Shown in pieces: positions 1-9,337 of a stretch of 64,000 bases of DNA (the first letter of the stretch is position 1; each line of letters starts with the position of its first letter). The notes under the pieces were generated by a model. The model saw nothing but the letters and a program-made list of their open reading frames with translations. It ran no database searches and was not told where the DNA came from. Source of the stretch: Streptomyces umbrinus (GTDB lineage Bacteria; Actinomycetota; Actinomycetes; Streptomycetales; Streptomycetaceae); contig NZ_JAUSZI010000002.1 in NCBI RefSeq assembly GCF_030817415.1, positions 5,332,001-5,396,000 of the forward strand. The letters run 5' to 3'. Both the position numbers and the translations under genes were made by a program.

Positions 1-577
1 GCCCCCACATCCAGCCCGGCAGCACGGTGTTCACCCGGATCCGGTGCGGGCCCAGCTCCCGGGCCATGGAGTACATCGCGCTGGTCAGCGCGCCCTTCGA
101 GGCCGCGTACGCGGCCTGCCGCACCTGGGACGGGGCGGCGACGGACGACTGCGTGCCGATGACGACCACCGATCCGCCGCGCTCCTTCAGCGCGGGCAGA
201 CAGGCGCGGGTCATCCGCAGGGTGCCGAGCAGGTTCACGTCGAGGACGGACTGCCAGGTGGCGAAGTCGGCGTCCTCCAGACCGCCGAAGTAGCTGTCCC
301 AGGCGGCCACATGGACGACGGCGTCGACCCGCCCGAACCGCTCCTTCGCGAGCGCGGCGAGCGCCTCGCACTGGCCCTCGTCGGTGATGTCGGTGGCCCG
401 GTACGCCGTGTGCGCGCCGTCCGGGTCGAGTTCGGCGGCGGACTTGGCGAGATTGGCCTCGGTGCGGGCACCGAGCACGGCGTTCCCGCCGTCCCGCACG
501 ACGGCCGCCGCGACCTGGTGACCGAGCCCGGCCCCGACCCCCGAGACGACGACGGTCTTGCCCTGGAGCAGTGACAT
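1..577 (-). CDS. SDR family oxidoreductase (C-terminus outside window)
   Basis: NAD(P)-dependent short-chain dehydrogenase/reductase, cut by the left window edge; about 192 residues are visible. The start is ATG at 577 with a GGGAGG ribosome site upstream. The N-terminal nucleotide loop reads SGVGAGLG, close to TGxxxGxG. The catalytic motif reads YAASK, with a serine in GTQSS before it. The usual NNAG motif is altered (HVAAW). It diverges from the gene at 676 and shares with it a 99-bp promoter region holding a perfect palindrome at 605-621. Family and reaction type are clear; the substrate is unknown. Confidence 0.88.
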   Translation of the reverse strand, partial: MSLLQGKTVVVSGVGAGLGHQVAAAVVRDGGNAVLGARTEANLAKSAAELDPDGAHTAYRATDITDEGQCEALAALAKERFGRVDAVVHVAAWDSYFGGLEDADFATWQSVLDVNLLGTLRMTRACLPALKERGGSVVVIGTQSSVAAPSQVRQAAYAASKGALTSAMYSMARELGPHRIRVNTVLPGWMWG

Positions 578-604
578 TGCAGGCCTCCCGGCTCTGGCGG
601 TTGA

Positions 605-621
605 TCTGACGGTCCGTCAGA
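605..621. promoter_or_regulatory. Operator palindrome TCTGACGG-T-CCGTCAGA
   Basis: Perfect inverted repeat with 8-bp arms around one central base, midway between the divergent SDR (start 577) and the gene starting at 676. The size and symmetry suit a TetR-family operator. The same core recurs at 63711-63727 upstream of an amidohydrolase operon, and variants occur at 56297, 58608 and 58652. The cognate regulator is not obvious in this window. Confidence 0.7.
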
Positions 622-675
622 GTAGGTCCGTCCGGAGGAGGAAGGAAGGCCGGACGAGGAAGGAAGGGGAGTGCC

Positions 676-1527
676 ATGCTCGATGACACGCCGAACGACA
701 CCCGTAGCGAGGTGTACGCGGAACTGGCCGCCGTCGGCCCGTACGGCGTCCACCCCGGCCACGCCCTGATCACGATGGTGGAGCCGCATCCGGGGCACGA
801 GTACGCGTACAACCGCTGGTACGAGGACGACCACTACTACGCGGGCGCGATGGCGATGCCCTGGATGTACACGGGCCGTCGCTGGGTGGCCACCCGCGAC
901 CTCCAACTCCTGCGCTACCCCGAGAAGTCGGCGGTCGCCCAGCCGGTCACCGCCGGCTGCTACATCTCGACGTACTGGGTCACCGACGGCCGCTACGACG
1001 ACCACATGAAGTGGACCGTCGGCATCAACAAACGGCTGAACCGGGACGGCCGGGTCTACCAGGACCGCACACACGTCTTCACCGCGTTCCAGGACCACGA
1101 GGCGACGGTGTACCGGGACGGGGCCGCCGGACCGCGCGACTTCCACGCGCTGGACCACCCGTACGCGGGCCTGGTGGTGGAGGTCGTCGACGCCGAATCA
1201 CCCGACCGGCGGGCCGAGTTGCTGGAGTGGCTGCGCTCCCGCCACCTGCCCGAACGCCTCGCCGGCTCCCCCGCCGCCATGGTCACGGTCTTCCGCCCGA
1301 CCCCGCTCCCCGGCGACCGCATGACGTACGTGAAACAGGTCGAGGGCGTCGATACGCGGCTGACGCTGCTGTGGTTCCTGGAGGCGGATCCGCGGGAGTG
1401 CTGGGATCCGTACTTCACGGGGCTGGACGATCCCGTGGCCGAAACAGGGCTGGGGCGCGTCGAGTTGGTGGCGCCCTTCATTCCGACGGTGCCGGGTACG
1501 GACCGGTACGTCGACCGCTTGCGGTGA
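676..1527 (+). CDS. EthD-like dimeric alpha/beta-barrel protein of unknown function
   Basis: 283 aa, cytoplasmic, no signal peptide. GGGGAG precedes the ATG. The sequence looks like two ferredoxin-like halves. The first half contains YNRWYEDDHYY, which resembles the conserved N.WY..H stretch of EthD/Dabb-type proteins. The second half has ELLEWLRSRHLPERL in the equivalent place. Proteins of this fold often accompany catabolic oxidoreductases, and this one shares an operator with the divergent SDR. I infer a role in the same pathway; the reaction is unknown. Confidence 0.6.
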   Translation: MLDDTPNDTRSEVYAELAAVGPYGVHPGHALITMVEPHPGHEYAYNRWYEDDHYYAGAMAMPWMYTGRRWVATRDLQLLRYPEKSAVAQPVTAGCYISTYWVTDGRYDDHMKWTVGINKRLNRDGRVYQDRTHVFTAFQDHEATVYRDGAAGPRDFHALDHPYAGLVVEVVDAESPDRRAELLEWLRSRHLPERLAGSPAAMVTVFRPTPLPGDRMTYVKQVEGVDTRLTLLWFLEADPRECWDPYFTGLDDPVAETGLGRVELVAPFIPTVPGTDRYVDRLR

Positions 1528-1597
1528 CCCGCCGCGCGGCATACACACAGGTCCCTCGCGGTTGACCAACACACCTACGCGAAAGGGGACTTGAAGA

Positions 1598-2113
1598 ATG
1601 GCCGCAGCACGCGCGCTTCCGCTCACCGCGACCCTGCTCACCGGCACGGTCGCGCTCTACATCACGCTCGTGGCGTTCGGGAACATCACCGACTTCGGCA
1701 CCAACCAGCAGTTCGTCCAGCACGTCCTGGCCATGGACACCACCTTCAAGGACGACGACCTGATGTGGCGGGCCGTCGAGTCCAAGGGGCTCCAGGACGC
1801 CGCGTACATAGCGATCATCGTCTGGGAGACGATCGCGGCGCTCGTCCTGATCCTGGGCACGTTCCAGTGGCTTCGCCACGATCATCTCCGGGCGCGGCGG
1901 ACGTCCACGCTCGGGCTGCTGATGCTGATGCTGCTCTTCGGGGCCGGGTTTCTCGCCATCGGTGGCGAGTGGTTCGCGATGTGGCAGTCGGAGGACTGGA
2001 ACGGGCTCGATGCGGCGATGCGGGTCTTTTTGTTGAGCGGGGTCGTGCTGGTGGTGATTCACCTGCCGGTGGAGCGGGCCGGGGGTTCGTCCGGCTCGGG
2101 TGCCGAGGGCTAG
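1598..2113 (+). CDS. DUF2165 family small membrane protein
   Basis: 171 aa with four predicted membrane helices (about residues 8-28, 68-90, 100-120 and 140-158). The loop after helix 1 carries NITDFGTNQQFVQHVLAMD, a stretch typical of DUF2165 proteins. A GAAAGGGGAC purine stretch precedes the ATG. The function of the family is unknown. It lies 70 bp downstream of the EthD-like gene on the same strand and could be cotranscribed with it, although its family does not suggest a shared pathway. Confidence 0.8.
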   Translation: MAAARALPLTATLLTGTVALYITLVAFGNITDFGTNQQFVQHVLAMDTTFKDDDLMWRAVESKGLQDAAYIAIIVWETIAALVLILGTFQWLRHDHLRARRTSTLGLLMLMLLFGAGFLAIGGEWFAMWQSEDWNGLDAAMRVFLLSGVVLVVIHLPVERAGGSSGSGAEG

Positions 2114-2170
2114 TTCCGCTCCGCGGACGGGGTGGGTGGCGGGGGGCGTTGTTCGATGGCTGCGGGCCGG

Positions 2171-2213
2171 TGGGGGCTGGTCGCGCGGTTCCCCGCGCCC
2201 CTGACGGGGCGCG
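2171..2213. repeat. Streptomyces extragenic GC-rich repeat, copy 1
   Basis: Unit of the form GGGGGCTGGTCGCGCGGTT followed by CCCCGCGCCCCTGACGGGGCGC. The second half can fold as a hairpin. It lies between the convergent 3' ends of the DUF2165 gene and the STAND ATPase gene. Similar units occur at 38441-38606, 51541-51597 and, reversed, at 55059-55131. Confidence 0.75.
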
Positions 2214-2226
2214 GCTCCGTCGTCCG

Positions 2227-5200
2227 TCATTGGGCGTGGCGGGTTCGGATCTCGTCGCGGGCCGTTGTGACCTCTGCCAGTAGGGCGGTGAGGCGGTCTC
2301 GGTCCGAGCCGGGGCTCTCCAGTACGTCGGTGAGGATGGCGGCCAGGTTCGCCAGATCGTTCCAGCCGGGGGTCATGGCCAGGAAGTCGGTCAGTCCTCG
2401 GTCGGCGGCGGGCCAGTCCGCGAGGGCGCAGGCGACGAAACAGCGGCCCTGGGCGCGCTCCGGCTCGTCCAGGCCGCCGCCCTCCTCGATCATCCGGGCC
2501 AGCTCCAGCCAGAGGGCTTCCGCGGCCGGCAGTCCTTCGGATCTGCTGACGGTCACGGCCAGTTGGAAGACGCCTGGAACCGGCTCCGCCTCCCGCATCC
2601 GCTCGGCCAGTTGCCGGGCCTCGGTCCACCGCCCCGCGTGCCGGTGTGCCTCGACGCGGAGGTCGTCCAGGTCGTCGTCGGGCGTCGGCGCCCGGTCGGC
2701 GTCGGCCAGGCGGGCCCTCACCTCGTCCCAGCGGTCGCACAGCATCAGCAGCTCCACGGCCTCACGGCGTGCCCAGTTCTCCTCCGTCCCCAGTTCGACG
2801 CACCGGTCCAGGTCGGCCAGCGCCCGCTCGGTCCGGCCGGTCGCCAGGCCGACCCGGGCGCGTGAGGCGCAGGCCCATCCGTGGTCCGGGTTCAGCTCCA
2901 GGGCGCGGTCCAGGTGGCGGAGGGCCTCCGGGTAGTCCTTCATGACGCGGTAGGTCCCGCCGAGACCGGCCAGTGTGACGTGGTCGTCCGGGCTGCGTTC
3001 GAGTATGCGGTGGAAGACGGTGACCGCCTCCTCGTGCCTGCCCGCGTTGCGGTACTCCACGCCCAGTTCGTGACTGATCCAGTCGACGTCGGGATCCGTG
3101 TCCACGGCTCGCCGCAGGTCCTCGAACATGCCTGCCCGGTCGCCCAGTTCGTCCTTCGTGCGGGACCGCATGACCAGCGCCCAGGAGTAGTCGGGCTCCA
3201 ACTCGACCGCCCTGTCCAGGTCGGCCAACGCCTCCTCGTACCTGCCCAGTTCGTGGAGGGCCTGACCGCGACTGGCCAGGGCCGAGGCGTAGTCCGGTTC
3301 GAGGGAGACGGCCCGGCCGAGCTCGGTGACGGCCTCCTCGTACCGGTCGACGTGCCGGTAGGCGTCACCCCGCTCGGACGCGACCCATGCCTCGTCGGGC
3401 GCGAGCGCGACCGCGCGGTCGAAGTCGGCGAACGCCTCGTCCGGCTCCCCTCTGTCCCGGCGCAGCCGAGCCCTCCGCACCAGCGCCCACACGTACTCCC
3501 CGTCGATGCTCAGCGCACGGTCGAAGTCGGCGAGCGCCTCGTCGTACCGCCCGAGAACCTGTCGGCACACAGCTCGCCCGGTCAGGGCCTCGTCATTGGT
3601 CGGGTCGAGGGCGACGGCACGGTCGAAATCCGCGACGGCCTCCTCGAAACGGGCCGAGAGCCGATAGGTCTCGGCGCGCTCGGAGATGATCCACCCGGTG
3701 TCGGGGGCCAGTTCGTCCGCCCGGTCGAAGGCGGCCAGCGCGGCCGGGAGGTCGTTCATCAGCCGGTGGGTGAAGCCGCGGCCGTAGTGGGCCCAGGCCA
3801 GCTCCGGATCGAGTTCGAGTGCCCGGGCGTACTCCTCCAGTGCCCGCCCGTACTCCCCGCCGTGGCGCAGCTCCCTGCCCCGCAGTGTGTGCGCCGCCGC
3901 CCGGCCGCCGGTGTCCAGTCCCGGCCGGGCCAGGAGCAGGGCCATCGCTCCCGCCACCCCGGTCTCGTCGTCCGCGAGCGCCTCGCCCAGCTCCCGGCCC
4001 CACTCCCGCAGGGCCGCGTTGTCCGTCGCGTCGCCCGCCTCCGCCAGCATCCGCGCCCAGCGACGGCCGGCGACCGCGTCCTCACGGCAGGTCAGGACCA
4101 GCGACCGCAGTGCCTCACCGAGAGCCGTGGGCGGCCGGGCGCAGAGCAGGTGGTACGTCTCCTCCAGGCGCAGCCCGCGCCACTCCTCGTCCTCCCACAG
4201 GTCCTCGGGCTCCCGGCCGGCCCCGACGTCGTTGCCCCACCGGGCGAACGCCTCCGCCAGCCGCCGGTGCCGCCCGGCCCACTCGCGCGGGGACCTGCGT
4301 CGCTCCCTGCGCAGCATCGGTGCCCGTACGACGTCGTGGTACTGCACCCGCTCGCCGCGTTCGCCGACGAACGGCAGCCCGGTCAACCACTCGTACAGCG
4401 CGTCCAGTTCGTCGTCCGGGCGGTCGACGACCAGGACCCGGAAAACGTCCGCGTCGAGCCACCGGGGCAGGGCGCAGATCCCGGCGACCTTGCGGCGGAC
4501 GTCCGGTTCCGACCTCAGGAACAGTTCCACGGCGTCGGCGCTCGGGTCGCTCACGGCGTCCGCGTCGCCGGGGCGCTTGTTCGCGAGCGTCGACACGAGG
4601 ACGGGCAGACCGCCCGTGAGGCGCAGCACCTCCTCGACGACCGGCTCGGCCACGACGCCCTTCCCGGCGAGCAGCCTGCGCGACTCGGTCTCGGTGAACG
4701 GCGCGAGCGGCACGTCCTCGACCGGGTCCAGGCCGCGCCAGCGGGCGGGGTCCAGCGGTCGCTGTCCGGCGGTGACCACGACGACGGTGGCGGGCAGCCC
4801 GCCGTCCACCGTGCCGCGCGTGATCATCTCGTGCAGCCACGGGTCCAGATACAGGCCTGTCCGCTCGTACGTGTCGAAGAACAGGACGATCCACTCGGAG
4901 GCGGAGGAGGAAGCGGCGGCGGCAGCGCGCAGTTCGCGGAGCAGGATCGGCGTGAGCACCTTCTCGGGTGACGTCACGAGTTCGATGTCGTCGGGGTTGC
5001 GGAAGCGGGCGCCGAGGCCGGCCCGCAGGTGGTCGGCGCCCAGCGCGAGCCGGTCCGCCTGGAAGGCGCTCGTCAGGAGACTCCCGCCCGGCAGGGTGGC
5101 CTCCACGGCGGCGAGGCCCAGCCCGACCGCGGCCCTGCTGCCGGCCGACGCCGTCTCCGGCTCCGGTGCGGGGCCGCCGGCGAGCGCGGCGAGGGCGGCC

Positions 5201-5565
5201 GCCTCCGCCTCGTGCCGCCGTTGCCGGTACGCGGTCAGCCGCCGCTCCAGGTCCTTCAACCGCCGTCCCTGGTAGGCGAATTGCTCGCAGATCTCCGACA
5301 GCGCCTCCGGGACGCTTCCGGCATGCTCGTCGACGTACGCCGTGAGCGCACCGCGTTCGCGTGCCAGGTGCTGCAACTCCTGTACCAGGAAGGTCTTTCC
5401 GACGCCTGCGGTGCCGTGCACGTGGAAGCGGAAGCGCTGTCCGGGGTCGCCGGGCCGGAGGTCGAAGTTCCGCAGGAACACGGCCCGTTCGGTGTCCCGG
5501 CCGACGAATCCGGCACGGTTGCCCTGCTGGATCAGCTCCTGCCTCGACGGCCCTGCCTGCGCCAC
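2227..5565 (-). CDS. STAND-type ATPase with C-terminal TPR array
   Basis: About 1112 aa. I chose GTG 5565 because AAGGAGG lies 8 bases upstream; an in-frame upstream start at 5679 has no such site. Residues 19-24 (GFVGRD) open the NTPase domain. The Walker A motif GTAGVGKT is at 51-58, and a hydrophobic strand ending in FFDTYERTG looks like Walker B. Roughly residues 550-960 form consecutive tetratricopeptide repeats (W.....G, A...FDRA periodicity). No membrane segment and no catalytic effector domain are visible. The architecture matches signalling or NLR-like STAND proteins whose repeats sense a ligand. The biological role is unknown; regulation and innate defence are both possible. Confidence 0.8.
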   Translation of the reverse strand: MAQAGPSRQELIQQGNRAGFVGRDTERAVFLRNFDLRPGDPGQRFRFHVHGTAGVGKTFLVQELQHLARERGALTAYVDEHAGSVPEALSEICEQFAYQGRRLKDLERRLTAYRQRRHEAEAAALAALAGGPAPEPETASAGSRAAVGLGLAAVEATLPGGSLLTSAFQADRLALGADHLRAGLGARFRNPDDIELVTSPEKVLTPILLRELRAAAAASSSASEWIVLFFDTYERTGLYLDPWLHEMITRGTVDGGLPATVVVVTAGQRPLDPARWRGLDPVEDVPLAPFTETESRRLLAGKGVVAEPVVEEVLRLTGGLPVLVSTLANKRPGDADAVSDPSADAVELFLRSEPDVRRKVAGICALPRWLDADVFRVLVVDRPDDELDALYEWLTGLPFVGERGERVQYHDVVRAPMLRRERRRSPREWAGRHRRLAEAFARWGNDVGAGREPEDLWEDEEWRGLRLEETYHLLCARPPTALGEALRSLVLTCREDAVAGRRWARMLAEAGDATDNAALREWGRELGEALADDETGVAGAMALLLARPGLDTGGRAAAHTLRGRELRHGGEYGRALEEYARALELDPELAWAHYGRGFTHRLMNDLPAALAAFDRADELAPDTGWIISERAETYRLSARFEEAVADFDRAVALDPTNDEALTGRAVCRQVLGRYDEALADFDRALSIDGEYVWALVRRARLRRDRGEPDEAFADFDRAVALAPDEAWVASERGDAYRHVDRYEEAVTELGRAVSLEPDYASALASRGQALHELGRYEEALADLDRAVELEPDYSWALVMRSRTKDELGDRAGMFEDLRRAVDTDPDVDWISHELGVEYRNAGRHEEAVTVFHRILERSPDDHVTLAGLGGTYRVMKDYPEALRHLDRALELNPDHGWACASRARVGLATGRTERALADLDRCVELGTEENWARREAVELLMLCDRWDEVRARLADADRAPTPDDDLDDLRVEAHRHAGRWTEARQLAERMREAEPVPGVFQLAVTVSRSEGLPAAEALWLELARMIEEGGGLDEPERAQGRCFVACALADWPAADRGLTDFLAMTPGWNDLANLAAILTDVLESPGSDRDRLTALLAEVTTARDEIRTRHAQ

Positions 5566-5902
5566 CCGCCCGCCTCCTTGCCGCTCCCGGTCCCGCTTCT
5601 GGTCCGGGGTCCGGGTCCCAGTCTGGCCCAGCCCACGGAAATGACCTAGGAGTCGGCAGGCGGGGCGGTCCTTCCTCACATCCGTCTCCCGTCATCCACC
5701 TTCCGGTCATCCGTCGTCCGATGGAGAGGGCCGAGAGCCGGTCCGCCTCGGGTACCACCGGCCGGGACCGAGCGGTACGCGCGATGGACTTTTCCCCCGG
5801 AACTCAACTGTCCGCCTGACCACTCACGTCCCTGAAGAGGTACCAACTTCCGTCCTTGCGAGCTGAGTTCGCGGGGAACTGCTGTCATCTCCAGGGGGAG
5901 AC
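5566..5902. other. Divergent intergenic region, no gene seen
   Basis: About 340 bp between the STAND ATPase start (minus strand) and the subtilisin start (plus strand). It must hold both promoters. I see no convincing sigma-70 boxes, long palindrome or small ORF with a ribosome site, other than GGGGGAG just before the protease start. Confidence 0.5.
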
Positions 5903-8900
5903 GTGAACAGACAGATGAAGAGGGCGTACGCCACCACGGTCGCCGCAGCGGCCGCGGTGGCGCTGACGGCGGGCATGACCGGCCCGGCGTCGGCGGGCGG
6001 ATCGACGGCAGCCGGAGAGGCCGGAAGGGCCACGACGGTCGGGGCGAGCTCGGCCACAAAGGGACCGGCAGCGCATCGCGTCACGCTCATCACCGGTGAC
6101 CGTGTCGCCGTCGACGCGAAGGGCCGGGTCCTCGGCGTCGAGCGCGCCGAGGGCCGTGAACACATCGCGATCCGTACGCTCACGGAGGCCGGCCACACGC
6201 TGGTCGTGCCGGCCGACGCGCAGCGTCTGATCGCCTCGGGGAAGCTCGACCGGCGGCTCTTCGACATCACCGAGCTGGGCGGGAAGGCGGTGCGCGCCTC
6301 CCACGGGCGGGCCCTGAAAGTGATCGTCGGCTATCAGGGCGCGGCCAGGGCCGCGAAGGCCGACGTACGCGCGGCGGACAACACCGAGGTCCGCCGGACA
6401 CTGAAGTCGCTGAACGCCGAGGCCGTCACCACCCGGGACCCGGCCGGCCTGTGGGCGGCGGTCACCGACGCGCCGGGCGGCAACACAAGGGCCGCGTCCG
6501 GCATCGCCCACATCTGGCTGGACGGCGTCCGCAAAGCGAGCCTCGACAAGTCCGTCCCGCAGATCGGCGCGGACAAGGCCTGGGCGTCCGGGTACGACGG
6601 CAAGGGCGTCCGGATCGCCGTCCTCGACACGGGCGTCGACACGACCCACCCGGACCTCAAGGACCAGGTGGTAGCCGCCAGGAACTTCACCCCGTCCCCC
6701 GACACGACCGACAAGTACGGCCACGGCACGCACGTCGCGTCCATCGCCGCCGGTACGGGCGCCAGGTCGGCCGGGGCCTTCAAGGGCGTCGCGCCCGGTG
6801 CCGAGCTGCTGAACGGCAAGGTGCTCGACGACGAGGGTTCCGGTGACGACTCCGGCATCCTCGCAGGCATCGAGTGGGCCGCCGAACAGGGCGCCGACGT
6901 CGTGAACCTCAGCCTGGGCGGCGGCGACGCCCCGGGCCTCGACCCCCTGGAAACGGCGGTCGACAAGTTCTCCGCCGGCAAGGGCATCCTCTTCGCCGTG
7001 TCGGCGGGCAACGACGGCGAGTTCGGTGAGCAGACCATCGGCTCCCCCGGCAGTGCGGAGGCCGCGCTCACCGTGGGCGCGGTGGACGGCGACGACAAGC
7101 TCGCCGAGTTCTCCAGCCGGGGCCCGCGCGTCGGTGACGGCGGCATCAAGCCGGATGTCACCGCGCCCGGCGTCGACATCACGGCCGCGGCGGCGCCCGG
7201 CAGCGTCATCGAGCAGGAGGTCGGCCAGAATCCGGAGGGCTACCTGACGATCTCCGGTACGTCGATGGCGGCCCCGCATGTGGCGGGCGCCGCCGCGATC
7301 CTGAAGCAACGGCACCCGGACTGGACGTACGCCGAGCTAAAAGGCGCACTGACCGCCTCGACAACCGGCGGCACCAACTACCAGCCGTACCAACAGGGTT
7401 CGGGCCGCATTGCCGTCGACCGGGCCCTCGCACAGACGGTGGTCGCCGAGCCGGTGTCCGTGAACTTCGGCGAGCAGCAGTGGCCGCACACCGACGACAC
7501 CCCGGCCGCGAAGGAGATCACGTACCGGAATCTAGGTACGACGGACGTCACGCTGAGCCTCTCCGCGACGGCGACCGACCCGAAGGGCGCCCCCGCCCCG
7601 GCCGGCTTCTTCACGCTCGGGACGAAAACGCTGACCGTCCCGGCGGGCGGCAAGGCCTCCGTGGACCTGACGACGGACACGAGGCTGGGCGGGACGCTGG
7701 ACGGCACGTATTCGGCGTATGTCGTGGCGACGGGAGACGGCCAGTCCGTACGCACCGCCGCGGTGGTGAAGCGGGAGACCGAGGCGTACGACGTGACGCT
7801 GAAATTCGTGGGCCGGGACGGGCAGCCCACGCCCGACTACTGGTCGTTCCTGTCAGGGATCACCGGTGCCGGGGCGGGCAGTTACCGCGAACCGCACGAC
7901 GCGTCCGGCACCGTCAAGGTCCGCCTGCCGAAGGGAACTTACCTCTTCGACACCACGATCTCCGAGGACCCGGAGGACTCCCGTGCGGGCACGGACTGGC
8001 TGGTCCAGCCGCGGCTGGACGTCACCGGCGAGATGACGGTGACGGCGGACGCGCGCGTGGCGAAGCCGGTCGACATCACCGTGCCGGACAACGCGGCCGA
8101 GCCGACGTGGGTGGCGCCGAGGTACTGGTACGCGGGTGAGGACTACAACATCGAGACCGGCGTGGACGTCGACACGTTCGACAGCCTCCGTACGGCACAC
8201 CTGGGTCCGGAGGTCACCACCGGCTCGCTGAACCAGCAGTGGATCGGCGTGTGGCAGAAGGGCACCGACACCGAGTACGACGTCATGCTGGGCGGCAACA
8301 CCCGGAAGCTCGCGACTGGTTACCGCAAACACCTCCGCCCCGCCGACCTCGCCACCTTGAAGGTCGGCGTGGGCGCATCGGCACCGGGCAAGCAGGGCCG
8401 CCTCTACGTGGCCGGCTACTTCCCGGAACTCGGCGGCATCTCCCCGATCACCGACGCACAGGACCTCCCCCGCACCCGCACCGTCCACCTCTCCGCGCTG
8501 GACAACACCAAGTGGGACATCGCCTTCGAGCAGAACGGCACCCCGGACGAGGAGGGCACCGCCCCCGCCGAGTCGTACTACGCCTTCGACGAGCCCCGAG
8601 CCTTCAAGGGCGGCGCCACGTACGAGACGCGCTTCAACGCGGGCGTACTGGGCCCGCGTCTGAGTGCGTCCGAGGGCATCTCCAGGGATGACGACACGAT
8701 CACCGGCGAGCTTCCCCTGCACGCGGACGGCGACGGGCATGCGGGCTGGACGAGGTACGAGTCGGTCCGGACAACCCTCCACCGCAACGGCGTCAAACTC
8801 ACGGAGAACTCAGACGCCCTGGACGGCAACGGCGAGGGCTTCACGGTCCCGTCCGACGCGGCCGACTATCGCCTGACGACGTCGGTCCGCAGGGCCCCGA

Positions 8901-9277
8901 CCGTCGCCACCACGTCAACCCGCGTCGATGCAAGCTGGACGTTCCGCTCTTCGAAGACCACAACCCGCACCCAACTACCCATCTCTACAGCCCGCTTCAC
9001 AGCAAAGACGGACCTGACAAGCCGGGCCCCCGCCGACAGGCAGTCGGTCGTACCGGTGACGATCCAGGGCGCGGCAGCGGGCGACAACCTCAAGTCGCTT
9101 GCGGTGTACGTCTCCTACGACAAGGGCGCCACCTGGCGGAAAGCTCCGGTGAAGAACAACCGCATCACGATCACGAACCCACCCAAGGACAAGTCCGTCT
9201 CCTTCCGCGCCAACATCACCGACAAGCAGGGCAACAAGTCGTCGGTGACCGTGTACGACGCGTACTTCGGTAAGTAG
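5903..9277 (+). CDS. Secreted S8 subtilisin-like serine protease
   Basis: 1124-aa precursor. A Sec signal peptide spans about residues 1-32 (basic MNRQMKR, alanine-rich core, ASA cleavage site). A pro-region follows to about 220. The S8 catalytic domain spans about 225-515, with Asp242 in AVLDTGVD, His274 in YGHGTHV, oxyanion Asn370 in SAGND and Ser454 in GTSMAAPH. About 600 further residues of beta-rich modules form the C-terminal half and probably aid substrate or wall binding. The GTG start has GGGGGAG upstream; an ATG four codons later is an alternative. Exported extracellular protein degradation is the likely role. A strong hairpin follows the gene. Confidence 0.93.
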   Translation: MNRQMKRAYATTVAAAAAVALTAGMTGPASAGGSTAAGEAGRATTVGASSATKGPAAHRVTLITGDRVAVDAKGRVLGVERAEGREHIAIRTLTEAGHTLVVPADAQRLIASGKLDRRLFDITELGGKAVRASHGRALKVIVGYQGAARAAKADVRAADNTEVRRTLKSLNAEAVTTRDPAGLWAAVTDAPGGNTRAASGIAHIWLDGVRKASLDKSVPQIGADKAWASGYDGKGVRIAVLDTGVDTTHPDLKDQVVAARNFTPSPDTTDKYGHGTHVASIAAGTGARSAGAFKGVAPGAELLNGKVLDDEGSGDDSGILAGIEWAAEQGADVVNLSLGGGDAPGLDPLETAVDKFSAGKGILFAVSAGNDGEFGEQTIGSPGSAEAALTVGAVDGDDKLAEFSSRGPRVGDGGIKPDVTAPGVDITAAAAPGSVIEQEVGQNPEGYLTISGTSMAAPHVAGAAAILKQRHPDWTYAELKGALTASTTGGTNYQPYQQGSGRIAVDRALAQTVVAEPVSVNFGEQQWPHTDDTPAAKEITYRNLGTTDVTLSLSATATDPKGAPAPAGFFTLGTKTLTVPAGGKASVDLTTDTRLGGTLDGTYSAYVVATGDGQSVRTAAVVKRETEAYDVTLKFVGRDGQPTPDYWSFLSGITGAGAGSYREPHDASGTVKVRLPKGTYLFDTTISEDPEDSRAGTDWLVQPRLDVTGEMTVTADARVAKPVDITVPDNAAEPTWVAPRYWYAGEDYNIETGVDVDTFDSLRTAHLGPEVTTGSLNQQWIGVWQKGTDTEYDVMLGGNTRKLATGYRKHLRPADLATLKVGVGASAPGKQGRLYVAGYFPELGGISPITDAQDLPRTRTVHLSALDNTKWDIAFEQNGTPDEEGTAPAESYYAFDEPRAFKGGATYETRFNAGVLGPRLSASEGISRDDDTITGELPLHADGDGHAGWTRYESVRTTLHRNGVKLTENSDALDGNGEGFTVPSDAADYRLTTSVRRAPTVATTSTRVDASWTFRSSKTTTRTQLPISTARFTAKTDLTSRAPADRQSVVPVTIQGAAAGDNLKSLAVYVSYDKGATWRKAPVKNNRITITNPPKDKSVSFRANITDKQGNKSSVTVYDAYFGK

Positions 9278-9295
9278 TTGCCTGATTGCGATCCT

Positions 9296-9333
9296 CGCCT
9301 GTGTGGCGCCGCAAGGGTGGTGCCACACAGGCG
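9296..9333. terminator. Bidirectional hairpin terminator
   Basis: Perfect 12-bp stem, CGCCTGTGTGGC at 9296-9307 with GCCACACAGGCG at 9322-9333, and a 14-nt loop. It lies between the convergent ends of the subtilisin gene and the acyltransferase gene, so it can serve both. It has no U-tract, as is common in Streptomyces. Confidence 0.8.
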
Positions 9334-9337
9334 CTCG

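Noticed and set aside
2881..4971. A 696-codon plus-strand frame opposite the TPR region
   Set aside because: Repetitive antisense of the TPR codons, with no domain or ribosome site.
4115..5758. A 547-codon frame overlapping the STAND ATPase on the same strand
   Set aside because: Arg/Gly/Pro-rich shadow frame; the ATPase frame carries Walker A and the TPR repeats.
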